The notes under the pieces are model-generated. The model was not told the DNA's origin and ran no database searches. It worked only from the letters and a program-made list of their open reading frames with translations. 64,000 bases of DNA from Pisaster brevispinus (lineage: Eukaryota; Echinodermata; Asteroidea; Forcipulatida; Asteriidae). Every line of letters starts with the position of its first letter. Position 1 is the stretch's first letter. The stretch is taken from positions 124,001 through 188,000 of the forward strand of contig JAMKCF010000077.1 of NCBI GenBank assembly GCA_023634235.1. The letters are read 5' to 3'. The position numbers and the translations under genes are program-made. Shown here in pieces: positions 24,801-35,825 of the stretch.

Positions 24801-26243
24801 ATATCGGATCTGCACAAGTTTAGCACCACTGTAAAGCCCGTCTCAAGGGCTCTCTCTACCGTGAGTTTGGGGTTGCTGACGACTCTGTAGGCGAGGCGAG
24901 CGGCCTGGATGTAAGCCCTACCCCTAACAGAAATTGACCCCTCCCAAAAACCGGCTGCGAGACAAGGTCGTGCGGACCGGGGTAATGGCCCAATTTAACT
25001 GTGCGGTGAATTTGGGAATAACTCCCGATCTAGGCATGCTAGAGAGATGAAATTTTCGCCTGAATCTTCCTTAGGTATCCCCGAACCCGGAAATTGGACT
25101 TTTACGGCCAATGCGGGCAGGCTTTACACCGGAAAAGACCAGCAAACGGGGACGCTACAAAGGCCCCGCAAAACAGCTTCATCTCGAATTTGATGTAAAA
25201 GAGACAAACATAAAATAAGGATGGTCAAATCACCCCCAAGGCAATATCGGATCTGCACAAGTTTAGCACCACTGTAAAGCCCGTCTCAAGGGCTCTCTCT
25301 ACCGTGAGTTTGGGGTTGCTGACGACTCTGTAGGCGAGGCGAGTGGCCTGGATGTAAGCCCTACCCCTAACAGAAATTGACCCCCCCCCAAAAAAAAAAA
25401 AAACCGGCTGCGAGACAAGGTCGTGCGGACCGGGGTAATGGGAATAACTCCCGATCTAGGCATGCTAGAGAGATGAATTTTTTACCTGAATCTTCCTTAG
25501 GTATCCCTGCATCCGGAAATTGGACTTTTACGGCCGTTGCGGGCAGGCTTCACACCGGAAAAGACCAGCAAACGGGGACGCTACAAAGGCCCCTCAAAAC
25601 AGCTTCATCTCGAATTTGCTGTAAAAGAGACAAACACAAAATAAGGATGGTCAAATCACCCCCAAGACAATATCGGATCTGCACAAGTTTAGCACCACTG
25701 TAAAGCCCGTCTCAAGGGCTCCCTCTACCGTGAGTTTGGGGTTGCTGACGACTCTGTAGGCGAGGCGAGCGACCTGGATGTTAGCCCTACCCCTAACAGA
25801 TATTGACCCCTCCCAAAAACCGGCTGCGAGACAAGGTCGTGCGGACCGGGGTAATGGCCTAATTTAACTGTGCGGTGAATTTGGGAATAACTCCCGATCT
25901 AGGCATGCTAGAGAGATGAAATTTTCGCCTGAATCTTCCTTAGGTATCCCCGCACCCGGAAATTGGACTTTTACGGCCAATGCGGGCAGGCTTTACACCG
26001 GAAAAGACCAGCAAACGGGGACGCTACAAAGGCCCCGCAAAACAGCTTCATCTCGAATTTGATGTAAAAGAGACAAACACAAAATAAGGATGGTCAAATC
26101 TCCCCCAACGCAATATCGGATCTGCACAAGTTTAGCACCACTGTAAAGCCCGTCTCAAGGGCTCTCTCTACCGTGAGTTTGGGGTTGCTGACGACTCTGT
26201 AGGCGAGGCGAGCGGCCTGGATGTAAGCCCTACCCCTAACAGA
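21883..26243. repeat. Array segment, monomers 51-60, alternating with one AAA run
   Basis: Monomers: 21883 B, 22307 A, 22750 B, 23178 A, 23621 B, 24046 A, 24489 A, 24932 A, 25375 B, 25801 A. Monomer 22750 is a B head with an A body. Monomer 24932 is an A preceded by the GCGGCCTGGATGTAAG tail that normally precedes B, so a crossover lies between about 24900 and 24940. Monomer 21883 has one of the shortest C runs (C6). The A at 25801 begins TATTGACC instead of AATTGACC. Confidence 0.9.
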
Positions 26244-27553
26244 AATTGACCCCCCCCCAAAAAAAAAAAACCGGCTGCGAGACAAGGTCGTGCGGACCGG
26301 GGTAATGGAAATAACTCCCGATCTAGGCATGCTAGAGAGATGAATTTTTTACCTGAATCTTCCTTAGGTATCCCTGCATCCGGAAATTGGACTTTTACGG
26401 CCGTTGCGGGCAGACTTCACACCGGAAAAGACCAGCAAACGGGGACGCTACAAAGGCCGCGCAAAACAGCTTCATCTCAAATTTGCTGTAAAAGAGACAA
26501 ACACAAAATAAGGATGGTCAAATCACCCCCAAGGCAATATCGGATCTGCACAAGTTTAGCACCACTGTAAAGCCCGTCTCAAGGGCTCCCTCTACCGTGA
26601 GTTTGGGGTTGCTGACGACTCTGTAGGCGAGGCGAGCGACCTGGATGTTAGCCCTACCCCTAACAGAAATTGACCCCTCCCAAAAACCGGCTGCGAGACA
26701 AGGTCGTGCGGACCGGGGTAATGGCCCAATTTAACTGTGCGGTGAATTTGGGAATAACTCCCGATCTAGGCATGCTAGAGAGATGAAATTTTCGCCTGAA
26801 TCTTCCTTAGGTATCCCCGCACCCGGAAATTGGACTTTTACGGCCAATGCGGGCAGGCTTTACACCGGAAAAGACCAGCAAACGGGGACGCTACAAAAGC
26901 CCCGCAAAACAGCTTCATCTCGAATTTGATGTAAAAGAGACAAACATAAAATAAGGATGGTCAAATCACCCCCAAGGCAATATCGGATCTGCACAAGTTT
27001 AGCACCACTGTAAAGCCCGTCTCAAGGGCTCTCTCTACCGTGAGTTTGGGGTTGCTGACGACTCTGTAGGCGAGGCGAGCGACCTGGATGTTAGCCCTAC
27101 CCCTAACAGAAATTGACCCCTCCCAAAAACCGGCTGCGAGACAAGGTCGTGCGGACCGGGGTAATGGCCCAATTTAACTGTGCGGTGAATTTGGAAATAA
27201 CTCCCGATCTAGGCATGCTAGAGAGATGAAATTTTCGCCTGAATCTTCCTTAGGTATCCCCGCACCCGGAAATTGGACTTTTACGGCCAATGCGGGCAGG
27301 CTTTACACCGGAAAAGACCAGCAAACGGGGACGCTACAAAGGCCCCGCAAAACAGCTTCATCTCGAATTTGATGTAAAAGAGACAAACATAAAATAAGGA
27401 TGGTCAAATCACCCCCAAGGCAATATCGGATCTGCACAAGGTTAGCACCACTGTAAAGCCCGTCTCAAGGGCTCTCTCTACCGTGAGTTTGGGGTTGCTG
27501 ACGACTCTGTAGGCGAGGCGAGTGGCCTGGATGTAAGCCCTACCCCTAACAGA
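26244..27553. repeat. BAA trimer, copy 1 of a ~1,310 bp higher-order repeat
   Basis: Monomers: 26244 B, 26668 A, 27111 A. Trimer markers are ATGGAAATAAC in the B head (near 26305), CATCTCAAATTTG (near 26475), CTACAAAAGCCCC in the first A (near 26893), TTTGGAAATAAC in the second A (near 27190) and CAAGGTTAGCACC (near 27437). This copy still has the common GTGCGGACC, whereas copies 2-4 have GTGCGAACC, so it is probably the oldest or edge copy. Confidence 0.93.
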
Positions 27554-28864
27554 AATTGACCCCCCCCAAAAAAAAAAAAAACCGGCTGCGAGACAAGGTC
27601 GTGCGAACCGGGGTAATGGAAATAACTCCCGATCTAGGCATGCTAGAGAGATGAATTTTTTACCTGAATCTTCCTTAGGTATCCCTGCACGTGGAAATTG
27701 GACTTTTACGGCCGTTGCTGGCAGGCTTCACACCGGAAAAGACCAGCAAACGGGGACGCTACAAAGGCCCCGCAAAACAGCTTCATCTCAAATTTGCTGT
27801 AAAAGAGACAAACACAAAATAAGGATGGTCAAATCACCCCCAAGGCAATATCGGATCTGCACAAGTTTAGCACCACTGTAAAGCCCGTCTCAAGGGCTCC
27901 CTCTACCGTGAGTTTGGGGTTGCTGACGACTCTGTAGGCGAGGCGAGCGACCTGGATGTTAGCCCTACCCCTAACAGAAATTGACCCCTCCCAAAAACCG
28001 GCTGCGAGACAAGGTCGTGCGGACCGGGGTAATGGCCCAATTTAACTGTGCGGTGAATTTGGGAATAACTCCCGATCTAGGCATGCTAGAGAGATGAAAT
28101 TTTCGCCTGAATCTTCCTTAGGTATCCCCGCACCCGGAAATTGGACTTTTACGGCCAATGCGGGCAGGCTTTACACCGGAAAAGACCAGCAAACGGGGAC
28201 GCTACAAAAGCCCCGCAAAACAGCTTCATCTCGAATTTGATGTAAAAGAGACAAACATAAAATAAGGATGGTCAAATCACCCCCAAGGCAATATCGGATC
28301 TGCACAAGTTTAGCACCACTGTAAAGCCCGTCTCAAGGGCTCTCTCTACCGTGAGTTTGGGGTTGCTGACGACTCTGTAGGCGAGGCGAGCGACCTGGAT
28401 GTTAGCCCTACCCCTAACAGAAATTGACCCCTCCCAAAAACCGGCTGCGAGACAAGGTCGTGCGGACCGGGGTAATGGCCCAATTTAACTGTGCGGTGAA
28501 TTTGGAAATAACTCCCGATCTAGGCATGCTAGAGAGATGAAATTTTCGCCTGAATCTTCCTTAGGTATCCCCGCACCCGGAAATTGGACTTTTACGGCCA
28601 ATGCGGGCAGGCTTTACACCGGAAAAGACCAGCAAACGGGGACGCTACAAAGGCCCCGCAAAACAGCTTCATCTCGAATTTGATGTAAAAGAGACAAACA
28701 TAAAATAAGGATGGTCAAATCACCCCCAAGGCAATATCGGATCTGCACAAGGTTAGCACCACTGTAAAGCCCGTCTCAAGGGCTCTCTCTACCGTGAGTT
28801 TGGGGTTGCTGACGACTCTGTAGGCGAGGCGAGTGGCCTGGATGTAAGCCCTACCCCTAACAGA
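27554..28864. repeat. BAA trimer, copy 2
   Basis: Monomers: 27554 B, 27979 A, 28422 A. It shares all trimer markers (CATCTCAAATTTG near 27785, CTACAAAAGCCCC near 28204, TTTGGAAATAAC near 28501, CAAGGTTAGC near 28748) plus GTGCGAACC (near 27602) and GTTGCTGGCAGG (near 27715), which are also in copies 3 and 4. A private GCACGTGGAAATT near 27687 is found only here. Confidence 0.93.
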
Positions 28865-30172
28865 AATTGACCCCCCCAAAAAAAAAAAACCGGCTGCGAG
28901 ACAAGGTCGTGCGAACCGGGGTAATGGAAATAACTCCCGATCTAGGCATGCTAGAGAGATGAATTTTTTACCTGAATCTTCCTTAGGTATCCCTGCATCC
29001 GGAAATTGGACTTTTACGGCCGTTGCTGGCAGGCTTCACACCGGAAAAGACCAGCAAACGGGGACGCTACAAAGGCCCCGCAAAACAGCTTCATCTCAAA
29101 TTTGCTGTAAAAGAGACAAACACAAAATAAGGATGGTCAAATCACCCCCAAGGCAATATCGGATCTGCACAAGTTTAGCACCACTGTAAAGCCCGTCTCA
29201 AGGGCTCTCTTTACCGTGAGTTTGGGGTTGCTGACGACTCTGTAGGCGAGGCGAGCGACCTGGATGTTAGCCCTACCCCTAACAGAAATTGACCCCTCCC
29301 AAAAACCGGCTGCGAGACAAGGTCGTGCGGACCGGGGTAATGGCCCAATTTAACTGTGCGGTGAATTTGGGAATAACTCCCGATCTAGGCATGCTAGAGA
29401 GATGAAATTTTCGCCTGAATCTTCCTTAGGTATCCCCGCACCCGGAAATTGGACTTTTACGGCCAATGCGGGCAGGCTTTACACCGGAAAAGACCAGCAA
29501 ACGGGGACGCTACAAAAGCCCCGCAAAACAGCTTCATCTCGAATTTGATGTAAAAGAGACAAACATAAAATAAGGATGGTCAAATCACCCCCAAGGCAAT
29601 ATCGGATCTGCACAAGTTTAGCACCACTGTAAAGCCCGTCTCAAGGGCTCTCTCTACCGTGAGTTTGGGGTTGCTGACGACTCTGTAGGCGAGGCGAGCG
29701 ACCTGGATGTTAGCCCTACCCCTAACAGAAATTGACCCCTCCCAAAAACCGGCTGCGAGACAAGGTCGTGCGGACCGGGGTAATGGCCCAATTTAACTGT
29801 GCGGTGAATTTGGAAATAACTCCCGATCTAGGCATGCTAGAGAGATGAAATTTTCGCCTGAATCTTCCTTAGGTATCCCCGCACCCGGAAATTGGACTTT
29901 TACGGCCAATGCGGGCAGGCTTTACACCGGAAAAGACCAGCAAACGGGGACGCTACAAAGGCCCCGCAAAACAGCTTCATCTCGAATTTGATGTAAAAGA
30001 GACAAACATAAAATAAGGATGGTCAAATCACCCCCAAGGCAATATCGGATCTGCACAAGGTTAACACCACTGTAAAGCCCGTCTCAAGGGCTCTCTCTAC
30101 CGTGAGTTTGGGGTTGCTGACGACTCTGTAGGCGAGGCGAGTGGCCTGGATGTAAGCCCTACCCCTAACAGA
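28865..30172. repeat. BAA trimer, copy 3
   Basis: Monomers: 28865 B (422 bp), 29287 A, 29730 A. It shares GTGCGAACC, GTTGCTGGCAGG (near 29022), CATCTCAAATTTG (near 29094), CTACAAAAGCCCC (near 29511) and TTTGGAAATAAC (near 29809). The last A has CAAGGTTAACACC near 30057, a further change on the CAAGGTTAGC marker. The B carries CTCTCTTTACC (near 29206), shared only with copy 4. Confidence 0.93.
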
Positions 30173-31480
30173 AATTGACCCCCCCAAAAAAAAAAAACCG
30201 GCTGCGAGACAAGGTCGTGCGAACCGGGGTAATGGAAATAACTCCCGATCTAGGCATGCTAGAGAGATGAATTTTTTACCTGAATCTTCCTTAGGTATCC
30301 CTGCATCCGGAAATTGGACTTTTACGGCCGTTGCTGGCAGGCTTCACACCGGAAAAGACCAGCAAACGGGGACGCTACAAAGGCCCCGCAAAACAGCTTC
30401 ATCTCAAATTTGCTGTAAAAGAGACAAACACAAAATAAGGATGGTCAAATCACCCCCAAGGCAATATCGGATCTGCACAAGTTTAGCACCACTGTAAAGC
30501 CCGTCTCAAGGGCTCTCTTTACCGTGAGTTTGGGGTTGCTGACGACTCTGTAGGCGAGGCGAGCGACCTGGATGTTAGCCCTACCCCTAACAGAAATTGA
30601 CCCCTCCCAAAAACCGGCTGCGAGACAAGGTCGTGCGGACCGGGGTAATGGCCCAATTTAACTGTGCGGTGAATTTGGGAATAACTCCCGATCTAGGCAT
30701 GCTAGAGAGATGAAATTTTCGCCTGAATCTTCCTTAGGTATCCCCGCACCCGGAAATTGGACTTTTACGGCCAATGCGGGCAGGCTTTACACCGGAAAAG
30801 ACCAGCAAACGGGGACGCTACAAAGGCCCCGCAAAACAGCTTCATCTCGAATTTGCTGTAAAAGAGACAAACACAAAATAAGGATGGTCAAATCACCCCC
30901 AAGGCAATATCGGATCTGCACAAGTTTAGCACCACTGTAAAGCCCGTCTCAAGGGCTCCCTCTACTGTGAGTTTGGGGTTGCTGACGACTCTGTAGGCGA
31001 GGCGAGCGACCTGGATGTTAGCCCTACCCCTAACAGAAATTGACCCCTCCCAAAAACCGGCTGCGAGACAAGGTCGTGCGGACCGGGGTAATGGCCCAAT
31101 TTAACTGTGCGGTGAATTTGGGAATAACTCCCGATCTAGGCATGCTAGAGAGATGAAATTTTCGCCTGAATCTTCCTTAGGTATCCCCGCACCCGGAAAT
31201 TGGACTTTTCCGGCCAATGCGGGCAGGCTTTACACCGGAAAAGACCAGCAAACGGGGACGCTACAAAGGCCCCGCAAAACAGCTTCATCTCGAATTTGAT
31301 GTAAAAGAGACAAACATAAAATAAGGATGGTCAAATCACCCCCAAGGCAATATCAGATCTGCACAAGTTTAGCACCACTGTAAAGCCCGTCTCAAGGGCT
31401 CTCTCTACCGTGAGTTTGGGGTTGCTGACGACTCTGTAGGCGAGGCGAGCGGCCTGGATGTAAGCCCTACCCCTAACAGA
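30173..31480. repeat. BAA trimer, copy 4, diverged after its first monomer
   Basis: Monomers: 30173 B (422 bp), 30595 A, 31038 A. The B is a close match to 28865 (GTGCGAACC, GTTGCTGGCAGG, CATCTCAAATTTG, CTCTCTTTACC near 30515). The following A lacks CTACAAAAGCCCC and switches to a B-like TTTGCTG and CACAAAAT tail near 30855. The next A carries TTTTCCGGCC (31205) and is preceded by CTACTGTGAG, as at 4.38-4.63 kb. The trimer expansion therefore ends in the middle of monomer 30595, at a recombination junction with a different array lineage. Confidence 0.9.
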
Positions 31481-34084
31481 AATTGATCCCCCCTCCCCCC
31501 CAAAAAAAACCGGCTGCGAGACAAGGTCGTGCGGACCGGGGTAATGGGAATAACTCCCGATCTAGGCATGCTAGAGAGATGAATTTTTTACCTGAATCTT
31601 CCTTAGGTATCCCTGCATCCGGAAATTGGACTTTTACGGCCGTTGCGGGCAGGCTTCACACCGGAAAAGACCAGCAAACGGGGACGCTACAAAGGCCCCG
31701 CAAAACAGCTTCATCTCGAATTTGCTGTAAAAGAGACAAACACAAAATAAGGATGGTCAAATCACCCCCAAGACAATATCGGATCTGCACAAGTTTAGCA
31801 CCACTGTAAAGCCCGTCTCAAGGGCTCCCTCTACCGTGAGTTTGGGGTTGCTGACGACTCTGTAGGCGAGGCGAGCGACCTGGATGTTAGCCCTACCCCT
31901 AACAGAAATTGACCCCTCCCAAAAACCGGCTGCGAGACAAGGTCGTGCGGACCGGGGTAATGGCCCAATTTAACTGTGCGGTGAATTTGGGAATAACTCC
32001 CGATCTAGGCATGCTAGAGAGATGAAATTTTCGCCTGAATCTTCCTTAGGTATCCCCGCACCCGGAAATTGGACTTTTACGGCCAATGCGGGCAGGCTTT
32101 ACACCGGAAAAGACCAGCAAATGGGGACGCTACAAAGGCCCCGCAAAACAGCTTCATCTCGAATTTGATGTAAAAGAGACAAACATAAAATAAGGATGGT
32201 CAAATCACCCCCAAGGCAATATCGGATCTGCACAAGTTTAGCACCACTGTAAAGCCCGTCTCAAGGGCTCTCTCTACCGTGAGTTTGGGGTTGCTGACGA
32301 CTCTGTAGGCGAGGCGAGCGACCTGGATGTTAGCCCTACCCCTAACAGAAATTGACCCCTCCCAAAAACCGGCTGCGAGACAAGGTCGTGCGGACCGGGG
32401 TAATGGCCCAATTTAACTGTGCGGTGAATTTGGGAATAACTCCCGATCTAGGCATGCTAGAGAGATGAAATTTTCGTCTGAATCTTCCTTAGGTATCCCC
32501 GCACCCGGAAATTGGACTTTTACGGCCAATGCGGGCAGGCTTTACACCGGAAAAGACCAGCAAACGGGGACGCTACAAAGGCCCCGCAAAACAGCTTCAT
32601 CTCGAATTTGATGTAAAAGAGACAAACATAAAATAAGGATGGTCAAATTACCCCCAAGGCAATATCGGATCTGCACAAGTTTAGCACCACTATAAAGCCC
32701 GTCTCAAGGGCTCTCTCTACCGTGAGTTTGGGGTTGCTGACGACTCTGTAGGCGAGGCGAGCGGCCTGGATGTAAGCCCTACCCCTAACAGCAATTGACC
32801 CCCCCAAAAAAAAAAAAAAACCGGCTGCAAGACAAGGTCGTGCGGACCGGGGTAATGGGAATAACTCCCGGTCTAGGCATGCTAGAGAGATGAATGTTTA
32901 CCTGAATCTTCCTTAGGTATCCCTGCATCCGGAAATTGGACTTTTACGGCCGTTGCGGGCAGGCTTCACACCGGAAAAGACCAGCAAACGGGGACGCTAC
33001 AAAGGCCCCGCAAAACAGCTTCATCTCGAATTTGCTGTAAAAGAGACAAACACAAAATAAGGATGGTCAAATCACCCCCAAGGCAATATCGGATCTGCAC
33101 AAGTTTAGCACCACTGTAAAGCCCGTCTCAAGGGCTCCCTCTACCGTGAGTTTGGGGTTGCTGACGACTCTGTAGGCGAGGCGAGCGACCTGGATGTTAG
33201 TCCTACCCCTAACAGAAATTGACCCCTCCCAAAAACCGGCTGCGAGACAAGGTCGTGCGGACCGGGGTAATGGCCCAATTTAACTGTGCGGTGAATTTGG
33301 GAATAACTCCCGATCTAGGCATGCTAGAGAGATGAAATTTTCGTCTGAATCTTCCTTAGGTATCCCCGCACCCGGAAATTGGACTTTTACGGCCAATGCG
33401 GGCAGGCTTTACACCGGAAAAGACCAGCAAACGGGGACGCTACAAAGGCCCCGCAAAACAGCTTCATCTCGAATTTGATGTAAAAGAGACAAACATAAAA
33501 TAAGGATGGTCAAATTACCCCCAAGGCAATATCGGATCTGCACAAGTTTAGCACCACTGTAAAGCCCGTCTCAAGGGCTCTCTCTACCGTGAGTTTGGGG
33601 TTGCTGACGACTCTGTAGGCGAGGCGAGCGGCCTGGATGTAAGCCCTATCCCTAACAGCAATTGACCCCCCCAAAAAAAAAAAAAAAACCGGCTGCAAGA
33701 CAAGGTCGTGCGGACCGGGGTAATGGGAATAACTCCCGGTCTAGGCATGCTAGAGAGATGAATGTTTACCTGAATCTTCCTTAGGTATCCCTGCATCCGG
33801 AAATTGGACTTTTACAGCCGTTGCGGGCAGGCTTCACACCGGAAAAGACCAGCAAACGGGGACGCTACAAAGGCCCCGCAAAACAGCTTCATCTCGAATT
33901 TGCTGTAAAAGAGACAAACACAAAATAAGGATGGTCAAATCACCCCCAAGGCAATATCGGATCTGCACAAGTTTAGCACCACTGTAAAGCCCGTCTCAAG
34001 GGCTCCCTCTACCGTGAGTTTGGGGTTGCTGACGACTCTGTAGGCGAGGCGAGCGACCTGGATGTTAGCCCTACCCCTAACAGA
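31481..34084. repeat. Monomers 73-78, with an AB dimer duplication of the dispersed variant family
   Basis: Monomers: 31481 B, 31907 A, 32350 A, 32793 B, 33217 A, 33660 B. The dimers 32350-33216 and 33217-34084 are tandem copies sharing TTTTCGTCTG (near 32472 and 33339), CAAATTACCC, CAGCAATTG, CTGCAAGAC, CCGGTCTAGG and GAATGTTTACC. Related dimers lie at 5330 and 17113. Monomer 31481 has a T-interrupted C tract and an A run of only about 8, matching 4904. Monomer 31907 is an extra A compared with the 4.46-6.2 kb segment. Confidence 0.9.
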
Positions 34085-35825
34085 AATTGACCCCTCCCAA
34101 AAACCGGCTGCGAGACAAGGTCGTGCGTACCGGGGTAATGGCCCAATTTAACTGTGCGGTGAATTTGGGAATAACTCCCGATCTAGGCATGCTAGAGAGA
34201 TGAAATTTTAGCCTGAATCTTCCTTAGGTATCCCCGCACCCGGAAATTGGACTTTTACGGCCAATGCGGGCAGGCTTTACACCGGAAAAGACCAGCAAAC
34301 GGGGACGCTACAAAGGCCCCGCAAAACAGCTTCATCTCGAATTTGATGTAAAAGAGACAAACATAAAATAAGGATGGTCAAATCACCCCCAAGGCAATAT
34401 CGGATCTGCACAAGTTTAGCACCACTGTAATACCCGTCTCAAGGACTCTCTCTACCGTGAGTTTGGGGTTGCTGACGACTCTGTAGGCGAGGCGAGCGGC
34501 CTGGATGTAAGCCCTACCCCTAACAGAAATTGACCCCCCCCAAAAAAAAAAAAAAAACCAGCTGCGAGACAAGGTCGTGCGGACCGGGGTAATGGGCATA
34601 ACTCCCGATCTAGGCATGCTAGAGAGATGAATTTTTTACCTGAATCTTCCTTAGGTATCCCTGCATCCGGAAATTGGATTTTTACGGCCGTTGCGGGCAG
34701 GCTTCACACCGGAAAAGACCAGCAAACGGGGACGCTACAAAGGCCCCGCAAAACAGCTTCATCTCGAATTTGCTGTAAAAGAGACAAACACAAAATAAGG
34801 ATGGTCAAATCACCCCCAAGGCAATATCGGATCTGCACAAGTTTAGCACCACTGTAAAGCCCGTCTCAAGGGCTCCCTCTACCGTGAGTTTGGGGTTGCT
34901 GACGACTCTGTAGGCGAGGCGAGCGACCTGGATGTTAGCCCTACCCCTAACAGAAATTGACCCCTCCCAAAAACCGGCTGCGAGACAAGGTCGTGCGTAC
35001 CGGGGTAATGGCCCAATTTAACTGTGCGGTGAATTTGGGAATAACTCCCGATCTAGGCATGCTAGAGAGATGAAATTTTCGCCTGAATCTTCCTTAGGTA
35101 TCCCCGCACCCGGAAATTGGACTTTTACGGCCAATGCGGGCAGGCTTTACACCGGAAAAGACCAGCAAACGGGGACGCTACAAAGGCCCCGCAAAACAGC
35201 TTCATCTCGAATTTGATGTAAAAGAGACAAACATAAAATAAGGATGGTCAAATCACCCCCAAGGCAATATCGGATCTGCACAAGTTTAGCACCACTGTTA
35301 TACCCGTCTCAAGGGCTCTCTCTACCGTGAGTTTGGGGTTGCTGACGACTCTGTAGGCGAGGCGAGCGGCCTGGATGTAAGCCCTACCCCTAACAGAAAT
35401 TGACCCCCCCCAAAAAAAAAAAAAAAAACCGGCTGCGAGACAAGGTCGTGCGGACCGGGGTAATGGGCATAACTCCCGATCTAGGCATGCTAGAGAGATG
35501 AATTTTTTACCTGAATCTTCCTTAGGTATCCCTGCATCCGGAAATTGGATTTTTACGGCCGTTGCGGGCAGGCTTCACACCGGAAAAGACCAGCAAACGG
35601 GGACGCTACAAAGGCCCCGCAAAACAGCTTCATCTCGAATTTGCTGTAAAAGAGACAAACACAAAATAAGGATGGTCAATTCACCCCCAAGGCAATATCG
35701 GATCTGCACAAGTTTAGCACCACTGTAAAGCCCGTCTCAAGGGCTCCCTCTACCGTGAGTTTGGGGTTGCTGACGACTCTGTAGGCGAGGCGAGCGACCT
35801 GGATGTTAGCCCTACCCCTAACAGA
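34085..35825. repeat. AB dimer duplicated in tandem (~870 bp period)
   Basis: Monomers: 34085 A, 34528 B, 34955 A, 35398 B. Both dimers share GTGCGTACCGGGG (near 34125 and 34995), a TACCCG change just after the CACTGT block (near 34431 and 35300), GGGCATAAC (near 34586 and 35466) and GGATTTTTACGG (near 34677 and 35547). Neither neighbour carries this set. Confidence 0.93.

Noticed and set aside
34425..34450. Hairpin AGCCC-GTCTCAA-GGGCT in every monomer as a terminator or RNA structure
   Set aside because: The stem is only 5 bp, no T run follows, and variants are not compensated. In the copy near 34430 both arms changed so that three pairs are lost; the copies near 7429 and 51749 also lose a pair. 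There is no sign of selection for pairing.
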